NCBI GenBank assembly: GCA_023433965.1
Contig: JAEYTQ010000555.1
Coordinates: 1-8,482 of the forward strand
Origin: Pseudomonadota bacterium
GTDB lineage: Bacteria; Pseudomonadota; Alphaproteobacteria; Rhizobiales; Xanthobacteraceae
Length of the DNA: 8,482 bases
Reading direction: 5' to 3'
In this document: piece after piece, positions 1 through 6,153 of the stretch
Layout of the letters: every line of letters begins with the position of its first letter
Numbering within the stretch: position 1 is the stretch's first letter
Notes under the pieces: model-generated
Databases searched by the model: none
The model's input: only the letters and a program-made list of their open reading frames with translations
What the model was told of the DNA's origin: nothing
Position numbers and translations under genes: made by a program

Positions 1-182
1 GTCTCGACGACGAGGTCGGCGCCAAGAAGGAAGCCCCCGGCATGCAGCGCGACAACAATTCGCGCAATCCCGCCCGCATGACCTCGTCGGCACCGCGCAA
101 GCAGGAATCGTCGTCCGGCGGCGGTGCCCTCGCCGAAGCGCTACGCCGCGCTGCCGAGAAGAACGGAGGCAAACGGGTGTGA
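1..182 (+). CDS. tex: C-terminal tail of a Tex-like S1-domain transcription accessory protein (partial)
   Basis: Only the last 59 codons are in the window, read from base 3 to the TGA at 180-182. The visible peptide opens with LDDEVGAKK and ends with GGGALAEALRRAAEKNGGKRV-like sequence, with a long hydrophilic Ser/Asn/Arg/Lys-rich linker between. The opening resembles the end of the S1 RNA-binding domain of Tex proteins (typically ...LTMRLDD...), which are commonly followed by a disordered basic tail and a short Ala/Leu helix. Tex is a conserved cytoplasmic nucleic-acid-binding protein affecting transcription. The identification rests on this short tail only, so another protein with a disordered C-terminus is possible. 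The gene ends 21 bases before the convergent LuxR-type gene, leaving no room for a separate strong terminator. Confidence 0.5.
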   Translation, partial: LDDEVGAKKEAPGMQRDNNSRNPARMTSSAPRKQESSSGGGALAEALRRAAEKNGGKRV

Positions 183-203
183 CCGTGAACCTCTCCTCGC
201 CCT

Positions 204-575
204 TCACAGTTCGATGACGCCGCGGCGCGCGGCGTGCGCGACCGCATCGGTGCGGCCGGTGGCGTCGAGCTTGTCGAGCAGCGAGCCGACATGGAATTTC
301 ACGGTGTGCACGGAGATGCCGAGCCGCCGCGCGATCATCTTGTTGGAGGCACCCTCCGCCATCAGCGCCAGCACGTCGAGCTCGCGCTGGGTCAGTGCGA
401 TGTCATCAGGCATGATGCGCGGATCGCGCGCGACGATCGTCGCCGCTGCAGTTTCGCCCGGCGCGGCAAGGCGCAGCCCTTCGACATTGCCGAGCAGCTT
501 CGCGAGACGGTCGGCGAGAGCCGGATCGTCGATCTCCAGCGAAAGCACGATCTCCGGCCGTTTGTCTTCGCTCAC
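204..575 (-). CDS. Short LuxR-type HTH transcriptional regulator with abridged receiver-like N-terminus
   Basis: A 123-residue cytoplasmic DNA-binding protein. Residues about 60-121 form a complete LuxR/FixJ-type helix-turn-helix: LTQRELDVLALMAEG, then SNKMIARRLGISVHTVKFHV, then LLDKLDATGRTDAVAHA. The first 55 residues (IVLSLEIDDPALADRLAKLL...) look like the first strand and helix of a response-regulator receiver, but a full receiver is about 120 residues. There is no room for the usual phospho-acceptor Asp, switch Thr and Lys, so classical phosphorylation control is unlikely. The start is GTG at 573-575, overlapping the TGA of the upstream HtrA-like gene as GTGA, with GAGAGG at 584-589 as a likely ribosome binding site. 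The overlap implies translational coupling and a joint role. Target genes are not visible. Confidence 0.85.
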   Translation of the reverse strand: MSEDKRPEIVLSLEIDDPALADRLAKLLGNVEGLRLAAPGETAAATIVARDPRIMPDDIALTQRELDVLALMAEGASNKMIARRLGISVHTVKFHVGSLLDKLDATGRTDAVAHAARRGVIEL

Positions 576-1438
576 GTCTCCGGCCTCTCGCCGACCGTGA
601 CCCTGAAGCCGGCCGGCTCGCCGCCGCGGCGCACCGCGAGGTCGATCACCGCGCCGACGCTCGAAGGCCCTAGCGTCCGCGACAGCGCGCGCACGCCGGA
701 CAGTTTCTGGCCGTCGACCGCGACGATGACGTCACCCTGGCGGATGCCGGCCGCCGCCGCAGGTCCGGCCTTGTCGACGCTCATCACCATCGCGCCGACG
801 CCGTCGTCGATCCGCACCGGCTGGAGCCCGAGGCCGAGATAGCCGCGCGCGATGCGGCCGCGCGTCTCCAGCTGCGCCGCGACGCGCTCGATCGTCGCGG
901 TCGGGATCACCAGCACGCGCCGCGGGCCGAGCACGGCCATGCCGAACGCTTGCCCCGAGGCATCGAGCCCGAGCCCGCCCTGCTGGCTGTCGCGCAGGCG
1001 GACGTCGAGCTCGATCCTCGCGTCGATGTCGCCGCCGCGGAGGGAGCGCCAGCTCCTGCCGGAGGCCGACACCATCCCGAGCGACGCGCTTGGCGTGTCG
1101 CGATTGGTCGCGACCACGATGGCCAACGCGCCCAGCGGCGGAACGGTTGCCGCGAGCCTGGCCGGAGTCGATGCGATGTCGGCGCGCAACAGCGCGATAT
1201 CCGTGGTGTGGTCGCGGCCGGCGATCGTGGCGGCGGCGGTGCCGCCATCGGGAAGGCCGATCTCGACCTCGCCCTCGTCGGCCAGCGCCTCGTCCGCGGT
1301 GACGATCAGGCCCGTCTTCCAGACGAAGCCGGTCGAGCGAAACCGATGGGAGTGCACGGAGACGATCGAGGGTGCGGTGCGTGCCACCACGTCCGCGAGG
1401 GCGGCTGACAGTGACGACAGGGGACTAGGATCAGTCAT
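572..1438 (-). CDS. HtrA/DegP-like PDZ protein lacking catalytic His and Ser (pseudoprotease)
   Basis: A 288-residue protein with the layout of an S1C serine protease (residues about 10-190) followed by one PDZ domain (about 196-284, starting RGYLGLGLQPV, with GIRQGDVIVAVDGQ). The catalytic residues are mostly gone. The usual VTNNHVV reads VTADEAL, with Glu50 in place of His. The Asp motif is kept (TDIALL, Asp80). The usual GNSGGPLLD reads SQQGGLGLD, with Gln153 in place of Ser. It is therefore very probably proteolytically dead and may act as a peptide-binding scaffold or sensor. No signal peptide or membrane segment is visible at the N-terminus (MTDPSPLSSLSAALADVV), so it should stay in the cytosol, unlike most HtrA proteins. 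The ATG at 1436-1438 has an AGGAG (1445-1449) 6 bases upstream. It is the first gene of an operon with the LuxR-type regulator. The fold assignment is firm; the role is inferred. Confidence 0.85.
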   Translation of the reverse strand: MTDPSPLSSLSAALADVVARTAPSIVSVHSHRFRSTGFVWKTGLIVTADEALADEGEVEIGLPDGGTAAATIAGRDHTTDIALLRADIASTPARLAATVPPLGALAIVVATNRDTPSASLGMVSASGRSWRSLRGGDIDARIELDVRLRDSQQGGLGLDASGQAFGMAVLGPRRVLVIPTATIERVAAQLETRGRIARGYLGLGLQPVRIDDGVGAMVMSVDKAGPAAAAGIRQGDVIVAVDGQKLSGVRALSRTLGPSSVGAVIDLAVRRGGEPAGFRVTVGERPET

Positions 1439-1490
1439 GGCGTGCTCCTGTGGTTGGCTTCAATCTGGGATGCCGCGCGCGATTGCGAAA

Positions 1491-1506
1491 CTGGCCGGGT
1501 GGCCAG
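1491..1506. repeat. Perfect 6-bp inverted repeat (CTGGCC-GGGT-GGCCAG) in divergent intergenic region
   Basis: The arms CTGGCC (1491-1496) and GGCCAG (1501-1506) flank a 4-base centre. The repeat lies in the 183-base gap between the divergent pseudo-HtrA operon and the VOC gene, 53 bases upstream of the pseudo-HtrA start codon. This position suits an operator for either transcription unit, but a 6-bp GC-rich palindrome can also arise by chance. No convincing sigma-70 promoter pair was seen around it. Confidence 0.3.
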
Positions 1507-1574
1507 GACAAGTACGGCTCGCCAAGGCCTCAACCGACGAACATGTGATTGGGGGCGCCTCGCGGGAACGTGTA

Positions 1575-1613
1575 GCAATCCCGAAATTGTGCCCCATGGC
1601 CCCGAGGGATTGC
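1575..1613 (+). promoter_or_regulatory. Inverted repeat overlapping the VOC gene ribosome binding site
   Basis: GCAATCCC (1575-1582) is exactly complementary to GGGATTGC (1606-1613), with a 23-base loop. The right arm overlaps GAGGGA (1604-1609), the only purine-rich Shine-Dalgarno candidate before the ATG at 1622. If transcribed, pairing would hide the ribosome binding site; as DNA the repeat could be an operator. The structure is visible in the sequence; the regulatory role is an inference. Confidence 0.3.
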
Positions 1614-1621
1614 GAGCCTTC

Positions 1622-2587
1622 ATGACCACAGACCTCACCCGCCGCACCCTACTGCAACTCGCCGGCGCCACCTCGCTTGCGGCGGCCGCCGCAGCCGCGG
1701 CGCGCGCCGAGGGCACGCCGCAGGGCGGCGGGCCGACCTATGCCAGCCGCACCCCGATGCAGGTCGGCATGGTGACGCTGCGGGTGAAGAACCTCGACAC
1801 GATCGCGGACTATTATCGCGACGTGATCGGGCTCACCGTGATGGAGCGCTCAGGCATTGCGGCAAGGCTCGGCACCTCCGGGATCACGCTGCTGGTTCTG
1901 GAAGCCCGTCCCGATGCGGCGATCGAGCCGCGCAACGCCGCTGGCCTCTATCACACCGCCTTCCTGATGCCGACCCGCAAGGACCTCGCGCGCTGGCTGG
2001 TCCACGCCGCTTCGCACCGCGTGAAGCTGTCGGGCTTTGCCGATCACCTCGTCAGCGAATCCGTTTATCTCGATGACCCCGAAGGCAACGGCATCGAGGT
2101 CTATGCCGACCGCGATCCCTCGCAATGGCAGTGGAGCGAGGGCAGCGTGAAGATGGCGACCGACGAGCTCGACATTCCCGACCTGCTGTCGCTGGCCAAT
2201 CCGCGCGTGCCCGATTATGCGGGGGCGCCCGAGGGCTTGCGCATCGGTCACATGCATCTGCGGGTCGGCGATCTCGCCCAGGCTGAGAGCTTCTATCACG
2301 GCACGATTGGCCTTGATCCGACGCGCAAGCGCAGTGGCGCCGCGTTCCTGTCGTCCGGCCGCTATCATCATCACCTCGGCATCAACGTCTGGCAGAGCCA
2401 GGGCGCCGGCCAGCGCGATGATCAGATGACCGGCCTTGCCTGGTTCTCGCTCGTGACGGAAAAGCCGGACATTCTCGCCGCCCAGGAGGAGCGCCTGCGG
2501 AAGGGCGGTGCGCAGCTCACCACGCTTGCGAATGGTGTGGAGGCCGTCGATCCCTGGGGCACCCGGGTGCGGCTGCTCAAGGCTTGA
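1622..2587 (+). CDS. Tat-exported two-module VOC (glyoxalase/extradiol dioxygenase-fold) protein
   Basis: A 321-residue protein. It starts MTTDLTRRTLLQLAG, a twin-arginine motif (TRRTLLQ) followed by a hydrophobic Ala-rich stretch and ARAEG, so it should be exported folded by the Tat system. Two VOC modules follow: about 46-165 (VTLRVKNLDTIADYYRDVIGL ... DPEGNGIEVY) and about 206-320 (GHMHLRVGDLAQAESFYHGTIGL ... DPWGTRVRLL), resembling CatE-like catechol 2,3-dioxygenase/glyoxalase-family proteins. Putative metal ligands are uneven: module 1 has His111 and Glu159 but Met50 in the first position; module 2 has His210 and a His at 249-251 but Arg317 instead of Glu. The substrate is unknown. The reading frame stays open 60 codons upstream, but the Tat motif must be near the N-terminus, so ATG 1622 is chosen. 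The Shine-Dalgarno GAGGGA lies 12 bases upstream, which is rather far. Confidence 0.85.
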   Translation: MTTDLTRRTLLQLAGATSLAAAAAAAARAEGTPQGGGPTYASRTPMQVGMVTLRVKNLDTIADYYRDVIGLTVMERSGIAARLGTSGITLLVLEARPDAAIEPRNAAGLYHTAFLMPTRKDLARWLVHAASHRVKLSGFADHLVSESVYLDDPEGNGIEVYADRDPSQWQWSEGSVKMATDELDIPDLLSLANPRVPDYAGAPEGLRIGHMHLRVGDLAQAESFYHGTIGLDPTRKRSGAAFLSSGRYHHHLGINVWQSQGAGQRDDQMTGLAWFSLVTEKPDILAAQEERLRKGGAQLTTLANGVEAVDPWGTRVRLLKA

Positions 2588-2602
2588 TCGAAAACAGCAG
2601 CT

Positions 2603-3751
2603 TCAGCCGGCTGCGCGTTCGAGGCGGATGTCCGCGTCCGCCCATGCGCAGCGGCTGCCTCCGGCCCGTTTTGCTGCGTAAAGGGCGCGGTCGACCTGCT
2701 CGAGAAGCTGCGTCGTCGCACCGGCGGTTGCAGCGCCGGCGCTGACGAGAATTCCTGCGCTCGCGCCGATGCGGACCGGAATGTCGGTCAGCAAGAACGG
2801 GATCGAAAGGTCGAGAACGGCCCGGCGCGCCAACGCGAGCGCTTCCTCGCGGCCCTCTTCGCCGGCGGCAACCGGCTTGAGCATCATGAACTCGTCGCCG
2901 CCGAAGCGCGCGGCAAGCCCGGTCCCGCCCATGCAGATCGACAGCCGCCCGGCCACCTGGCGCAACAGATCGTCGCCGACGTGATGGCCGTGGCGATCGT
3001 TGACCGGCTTGAAGCCGTCGAGGTCGATGGCGATGATCGCGAAGTTTCCGGGCGTCTCCGCCAGCGCCTGGAAGAACGCGGCACGGTTCGGCAGTCCCGT
3101 CAGGAAATCGTGGGTGGCCTGGCGCGCCAGCCGGTGCTTTGCTTCGAGCCGCTCGACGAAGGCGGCGCTGAGATGTTTCGACGCCTCGCGCAATGTGAGC
3201 CAGAAGAACACCAGCATGATCGCGCCGAGTTTGTAGGCGAACTCGGGATGCAGCAGGCCGGCCAGGATGGTCGGCGTCAACAACACCGCGGCGGTGGTCA
3301 GGATGATCCAGGGGCGGATCGCCGCGCGCGAGACCATGCCGACGCAGAACGACATCGAAAGCCCGAACGCGATCCAGGCGCCGGGTCCGTCGTCGAGTTC
3401 GAGCGCCCGATACGACAGCATGCCGAGCGAGAGGCCGAAGGCAGACGCGCCCGCACCGTATAGCCGCTCCCAGCGGATCACGTCGGCGTCGGTGAACTGC
3501 GCGGCGCGCGACTTGTAGCGGAACAGCGAGATGATGCGTGCCGTAGCCGTGATGAATATGAAAGCCGAGATCACGGCGTAGCCGGTATCTCCGCTCATGA
3601 CGGCCAACGCCACCGCCCCCGTCACCGAGGTCACGCCGATCGCGAACACCTGCGGCAACGACGTGTACAGGAGATCGACGAGCTCGCGCCTGATGCGCGG
3701 ATCGGGATGCAGGAACCTGGACAGCATTGTCAACGGCATGGCCGGCACCAT
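2603..3751 (-). CDS. Membrane-bound diguanylate cyclase (GGDEF domain)
   Basis: Makes cyclic di-GMP from two GTP. Numbered from the alternative GTG at 3754 (383 residues), about six hydrophobic segments occupy residues 33-53, 57-77, 98-115, 125-142, 148-168 and 173-187, forming a membrane sensor region of no recognised family. A short linker helix leads into a complete GGDEF domain (about 210-375). Its motifs are HDFLTGLPNRAAF (215-227), DLDGFKPVNDRHGHHVGDD (244-262), the active site RFGGDEF with GGDEF at 285-289, and VDRALYAAKRAG near the end. The inhibitory RxxD I-site expected at 276-279 reads GGTG, so product inhibition through that site is absent. AGGAAG (3760-3765) serves either the ATG at 3751, with 8-base spacing (preferred), or the GTG at 3754. 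It is convergent with the VOC gene, 15 bases apart, and appears monocistronic. Confidence 0.92.
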   Translation of the reverse strand: MVPAMPLTMLSRFLHPDPRIRRELVDLLYTSLPQVFAIGVTSVTGAVALAVMSGDTGYAVISAFIFITATARIISLFRYKSRAAQFTDADVIRWERLYGAGASAFGLSLGMLSYRALELDDGPGAWIAFGLSMSFCVGMVSRAAIRPWIILTTAAVLLTPTILAGLLHPEFAYKLGAIMLVFFWLTLREASKHLSAAFVERLEAKHRLARQATHDFLTGLPNRAAFFQALAETPGNFAIIAIDLDGFKPVNDRHGHHVGDDLLRQVAGRLSICMGGTGLAARFGGDEFMMLKPVAAGEEGREEALALARRAVLDLSIPFLLTDIPVRIGASAGILVSAGAATAGATTQLLEQVDRALYAAKRAGGSRCAWADADIRLERAAG

Positions 3752-3754
3752 CAC

Positions 3755-3914
3755 TGCATCTTCCTAACAAGGGTTGGATGCGAGGCGCGGCACGACGGCT
3801 CGATGTGCAACGTCCTTAAGAAGTGGTCAACGGAATGCTTGCTGGCGGATTTTCTGCGTGTTAGCAGCGGCCAATGGCGCCGCGCGCGCCTCGATGCATG
3901 GGAATATGCCTGCC
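3755..3914. other. Divergent intergenic region between GGDEF and aldolase genes
   Basis: This 160-base gap must contain promoters for both divergent genes. On the minus strand TTGACC (3825-3830) is a good -35 match, but the hexamer 17 bases downstream (CACATC) is a poor -10. On the plus strand TTGCTG (3839-3844) and TAGCAG (3862-3867) are 17 bases apart but each matches consensus at only half its positions. No hairpin, riboswitch or small ORF was recognised here. Confidence 0.3.
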
Positions 3915-4790
3915 ATGTCCGATTTTCGCGGTGTCTTCCCCTACCTCGTTTCGCCTCTGGATGCCGATGGCACCGTGCGCACCGAAGTCCTCGGCAGGCT
4001 CTGCGACGACCTGATCGGCGCCGGCGTGCACGGGCTGACGCCGCTCGGTTCGACCGGCGAATTCGCCTATCTCGATGCCGCGCAACGCAGCGCCGTGGTG
4101 CGGACCGCGATCGAGGCTGCGAAGGGCCGGGTGCCGGTAGTGGCGGGCGTCGCCTCGACCTCGACGGCCGACGCGGTGGCGCAGGCGAAAGCCTACCAGA
4201 AGTGTGGGGCCGACGGCATCCTCGCCATCCTGGAAGCCTATTTCCCGCTTGCCGACGCCCAGGTCGAATCCTACTTCCGCGCCATCGCGGATGCCGTCGA
4301 CATTCCCGTCGTTATCTACACCAACCCGCAATTCCAGCGCTCCGACCTCACCCTCGACGTCATCGCCCGCCTCGCCGAGCATCCGCGCATCGGCTACATC
4401 AAGGACGCCTCCACCAACACCGGCCGGCTGCTGTCGATCATGAACCGCTGCGGCGATTCCTTGCGCGTGTTCTCGGCCTCCGCCCACATCCCGGCGGCGG
4501 TGATGCTGATCGGCGGCCTCGGCTGGATGGCGGGACCCGCCTGCATCATCCCGCGCCAGAGCGTTGCGCTCTACGAGCTCTGCAAGGCCTGTCGCTGGGA
4601 CGAGGCGATGGTGCTCCAGCGCCGGCTGTGGCGCATCAACGAAGCCTTCGCCCGCTTCAACCTCGCCGCCTGCATCAAGGCCGGGCTTGCGGTCCAGGGC
4701 TACGACGTCGGCGACCCCGTCCCGCCGCAGGCACCGCTGACCGCCGAGGCGCGCAAGGTCGTGGAGACGGCTTTGCGCGAGCTAACTTAG
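3915..4790 (+). CDS. Dihydrodipicolinate synthase (DapA/NanA) family lyase
   Basis: A 291-residue class I aldolase of the DHDPS/N-acetylneuraminate lyase family, the usual length for a TIM-barrel member. Conserved features are GSTGEF (45-50, carboxylate-binding loop), Tyr135 in VVIYTNP and the Schiff-base Lys163 in GYIKDAS. These predict pyruvate binding through an imine. The DapA signature YNVPSRTG, whose Arg binds aspartate semialdehyde, is replaced here by [11 protein letters not shown]. The gene is therefore probably not the housekeeping lysine-pathway enzyme but a paralogue acting on another 2-oxo acid aldol substrate. The C-terminal half is helical and typical. Upstream in-frame ATGs exist at 3894 and 3906; ATG 3915 is chosen because [14 protein letters not shown] aligns with the normal family N-terminus and GGGA lies at 3900-3903. 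It appears to be transcribed alone. Confidence 0.88.
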   Translation: MSDFRGVFPYLVSPLDADGTVRTEVLGRLCDDLIGAGVHGLTPLGSTGEFAYLDAAQRSAVVRTAIEAAKGRVPVVAGVASTSTADAVAQAKAYQKCGADGILAILEAYFPLADAQVESYFRAIADAVDIPVVIYTNPQFQRSDLTLDVIARLAEHPRIGYIKDASTNTGRLLSIMNRCGDSLRVFSASAHIPAAVMLIGGLGWMAGPACIIPRQSVALYELCKACRWDEAMVLQRRLWRINEAFARFNLAACIKAGLAVQGYDVGDPVPPQAPLTAEARKVVETALRELT

Positions 4791-4794
4791 CTGC

Positions 4795-4808
4795 TTGCCA
4801 CGTGGCAA
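4795..4808. repeat. 14-bp perfect palindrome just after the aldolase stop codon
   Basis: TTGCCACGTGGCAA is a perfect 14-base palindrome starting 5 bases after the TAG at 4788-4790, followed by TTTGCCCC. As RNA it could form TTGCC/GGCAA with an ACGT loop and a very short U run, a weak intrinsic terminator. As DNA it has the symmetry of an operator upstream of the HtrA protease gene. The position after a stop codon mildly favours the terminator reading, but the U tract is poor. Confidence 0.4.
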
Positions 4809-4848
4809 TTTGCCCCGGCACCTCGTGGGGAGCAGAATGGCCGTAACC

Positions 4849-4873
4849 CGAACGAGAAACTTCCGCTCGTTTG
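4849..4873. repeat. Hairpin-forming inverted repeat upstream of the HtrA protease gene
   Basis: CGAACGAG (4849-4856) can pair with CTCGTTTG (4866-4873) over 8 base pairs, one of them G-T, around a 9-base loop. No T run follows, so it is not a standard intrinsic terminator. It sits 83 bases before the protease start and could be a regulator site or part of the 5' untranslated region. Confidence 0.35.
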
Positions 4874-4956
4874 CGACGTTGCTGCATGAGCGAGGTCTGC
4901 CACCCCATGCGTCTGCATCTCTACCCCGCATTCAGCAAAAGAGATGGTGATCACCG

Positions 4957-6042
4957 ATGAATCGTCGCTATGCGATTGCCGCGGCAGCGTTCGCCGCCCT
5001 GCTGCTTGCCGTCACCGCCGCGAAGATCCTGCAAGTCCCGTGGACCACCCCCGCCGCGCGAGCCGTCGAGCAGCGGGGACCCCTGTCCGAGGGCGAAAAG
5101 GCCACCATCGACATCTTCGAGCGCGTGTCGCCTTCGGTGGTCCAGGTGGCGGCCAAATCGGCAGCCAGTCCTCTCATGGGCGAGGAAGGCCAGGGCGGTG
5201 CGTCCGGCACGGGTTTTGTCTGGGACCGCGACGGTCACCTCGTCACGAACAATCACGTGGTCGCCAATGGCGGCGAGATCGCGGTGCGGTTTGCGTCGGG
5301 GGAGGTGGCCCAGGTGGACCTCGTCGGCACCGCGCCCAACTACGATCTCGCGGTGTTGCGGATCCGCAGCGTGCGCGAGCTTCCGGCGCCGATCGCCCTC
5401 GGCAGTTCGAATGACCTGAAGGTCGGACAATCCGCCTTTGCGATCGGCAATCCCTTCGGACTGGATCAATCGATGACCTCCGGCATCATCAGCGCGCTCA
5501 AGCGCAGGTTGCCGACCCATGGCGGCCGGGAGATCGCCAACGTCATCCAGACCGATGCCGCGATCAACCCGGGCAATTCGGGCGGGCCGCTGCTGGATTC
5601 CGCCGGCCGGCTGATCGGCGTCACCACGGCGATCATCTCGCCCTCGGGCTCGAACGCCGGCATCGGCTTCGCGGTCCCGGTCGACGTCGTGAACCGGATT
5701 GTCCCTGAACTCATCCGCAACGGGCGCGTGCCGACGCCCGGCATCGGCATCGTCGCCGCCGGCGAGGATGTTTCGACCCGGCTTGGCGTCGAAGGGGTCA
5801 TCGTGGTGCGGACGGCGCCCGGCAGTCCGGCCGAGCGGGCGGGGATTCGCGGTGTCAACTTTTCCACGGGAGCGGTCGGAGACATCATCACCGCGGTGGA
5901 AGGCAAGCCGGTGCGGCGCCTTGCCGACCTCACCGATGCGCTCGAGCAGGCCGGGGCCGGAAAGACCGTTCGGCTCACGGTCAAGCGCGGCTCGGACAGC
6001 CGTGACGTGAATGTGGGCATCGTCGATATTGACCGGTCCTAG
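4957..6042 (+). CDS. Exported HtrA/DegP-type serine protease with one PDZ domain
   Basis: A 361-residue S1C protease, predicted to work in the periplasm on misfolded or damaged proteins. Residues 1-36 form a signal peptide or membrane anchor (MNRRYAIAAAAFAALLLAVTAA, with a possible cleavage after ARA at 34-36). The protease domain (about 50-250) has an intact triad: His100 in VTNNHVV, Asp130 in YDLAVL, and Ser208 in GNSGGPLLD. A single PDZ domain (about 258-355) follows, with an extended loop between GIRG and GDIITAVEGKPV, as in the plant Deg1/cyanobacterial HhoA branch rather than two-PDZ DegP. The ATG at 4957 is preceded by GGTGATC (4946-4952), which matches the region complementary to the 16S rRNA 3' end and also forms the palindrome GGTGATCACC. 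It appears monocistronic, with a 126-base gap to the next gene. Such genes are often called degP/htrA; the exact orthologue is not assigned. Confidence 0.92.
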   Translation: MNRRYAIAAAAFAALLLAVTAAKILQVPWTTPAARAVEQRGPLSEGEKATIDIFERVSPSVVQVAAKSAASPLMGEEGQGGASGTGFVWDRDGHLVTNNHVVANGGEIAVRFASGEVAQVDLVGTAPNYDLAVLRIRSVRELPAPIALGSSNDLKVGQSAFAIGNPFGLDQSMTSGIISALKRRLPTHGGREIANVIQTDAAINPGNSGGPLLDSAGRLIGVTTAIISPSGSNAGIGFAVPVDVVNRIVPELIRNGRVPTPGIGIVAAGEDVSTRLGVEGVIVVRTAPGSPAERAGIRGVNFSTGAVGDIITAVEGKPVRRLADLTDALEQAGAGKTVRLTVKRGSDSRDVNVGIVDIDRS

Positions 6043-6101
6043 GCCGCCATTCCGCGCTGGCAAGGGGTGACGACGCGCATCGCAGATGTGCCGGGGCTCG
6101 G

Positions 6102-6129
6102 TTGTCTGGCCCGCAAAATCCGCTAAAAC
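6102..6129 (+). promoter_or_regulatory. Candidate sigma-70 promoter for the molybdoenzyme gene
   Basis: TTGTCT (6102-6107) and TAAAAC (6124-6129) each match the -35 and -10 consensus at four of six positions and are separated by 16 bases. Transcription would begin near 6136, about 33 bases before the start codon. The -10 element lies within the left arm of the large inverted repeat at 6116-6153, so that repeat could be an operator. The call is prediction only. Confidence 0.3.
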
Positions 6130-6153
6130 CGCCGCGGTCGTTTTTGCGGATTT
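6116..6153. repeat. 38-base imperfect palindrome before the molybdoenzyme ribosome binding site
   Basis: Two 18-base half-sites face each other. AAATCCGC (6116-6123) pairs perfectly with GCGGATTT (6146-6153), AAAAC (6125-6129) with GTTTT (6140-6144), and GCC with GGT at the centre. In all there are 15 Watson-Crick pairs, one G-T and two mismatches. The right end stops one base before the Shine-Dalgarno GAGGA (6155-6159). It could be an operator overlapping the predicted -10, or an RNA hairpin in read-through transcripts. No T run follows the structure, so a simple terminator is unlikely. Confidence 0.55.

Noticed and set aside
185..207. GTGAA/TTCAC inverted repeat between Tex-like and LuxR-type genes as a shared terminator.
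   Set aside because: There are only 5 pairs around a 13-base loop with no T run on either strand.
1442..1621. A 60-codon N-terminal extension of the VOC protein.
   Set aside because: The extension would bury the twin-arginine signal inside the protein and reads like intergenic translation. ATG 1622 places the Tat motif correctly.
2577..3770. A 397-codon minus-strand frame overlapping the GGDEF gene.
   Set aside because: It is Arg-rich and motif-free, while the overlapping frame has transmembrane segments and an exact GGDEF active site.
3707..4846. A 379-codon + strand frame overlapping the DHDPS-family gene.
   Set aside because: It is Arg/Pro-rich without recognisable domains; the overlapping frame has the Schiff-base Lys and family motifs.
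4850..4880. A GGAAC/CGTT-type general stress (EcfG) promoter before the HtrA protease.
   Set aside because: The -35 reads CGAAC and the available CGTT elements are 14 or 23 bases away rather than 16-17.
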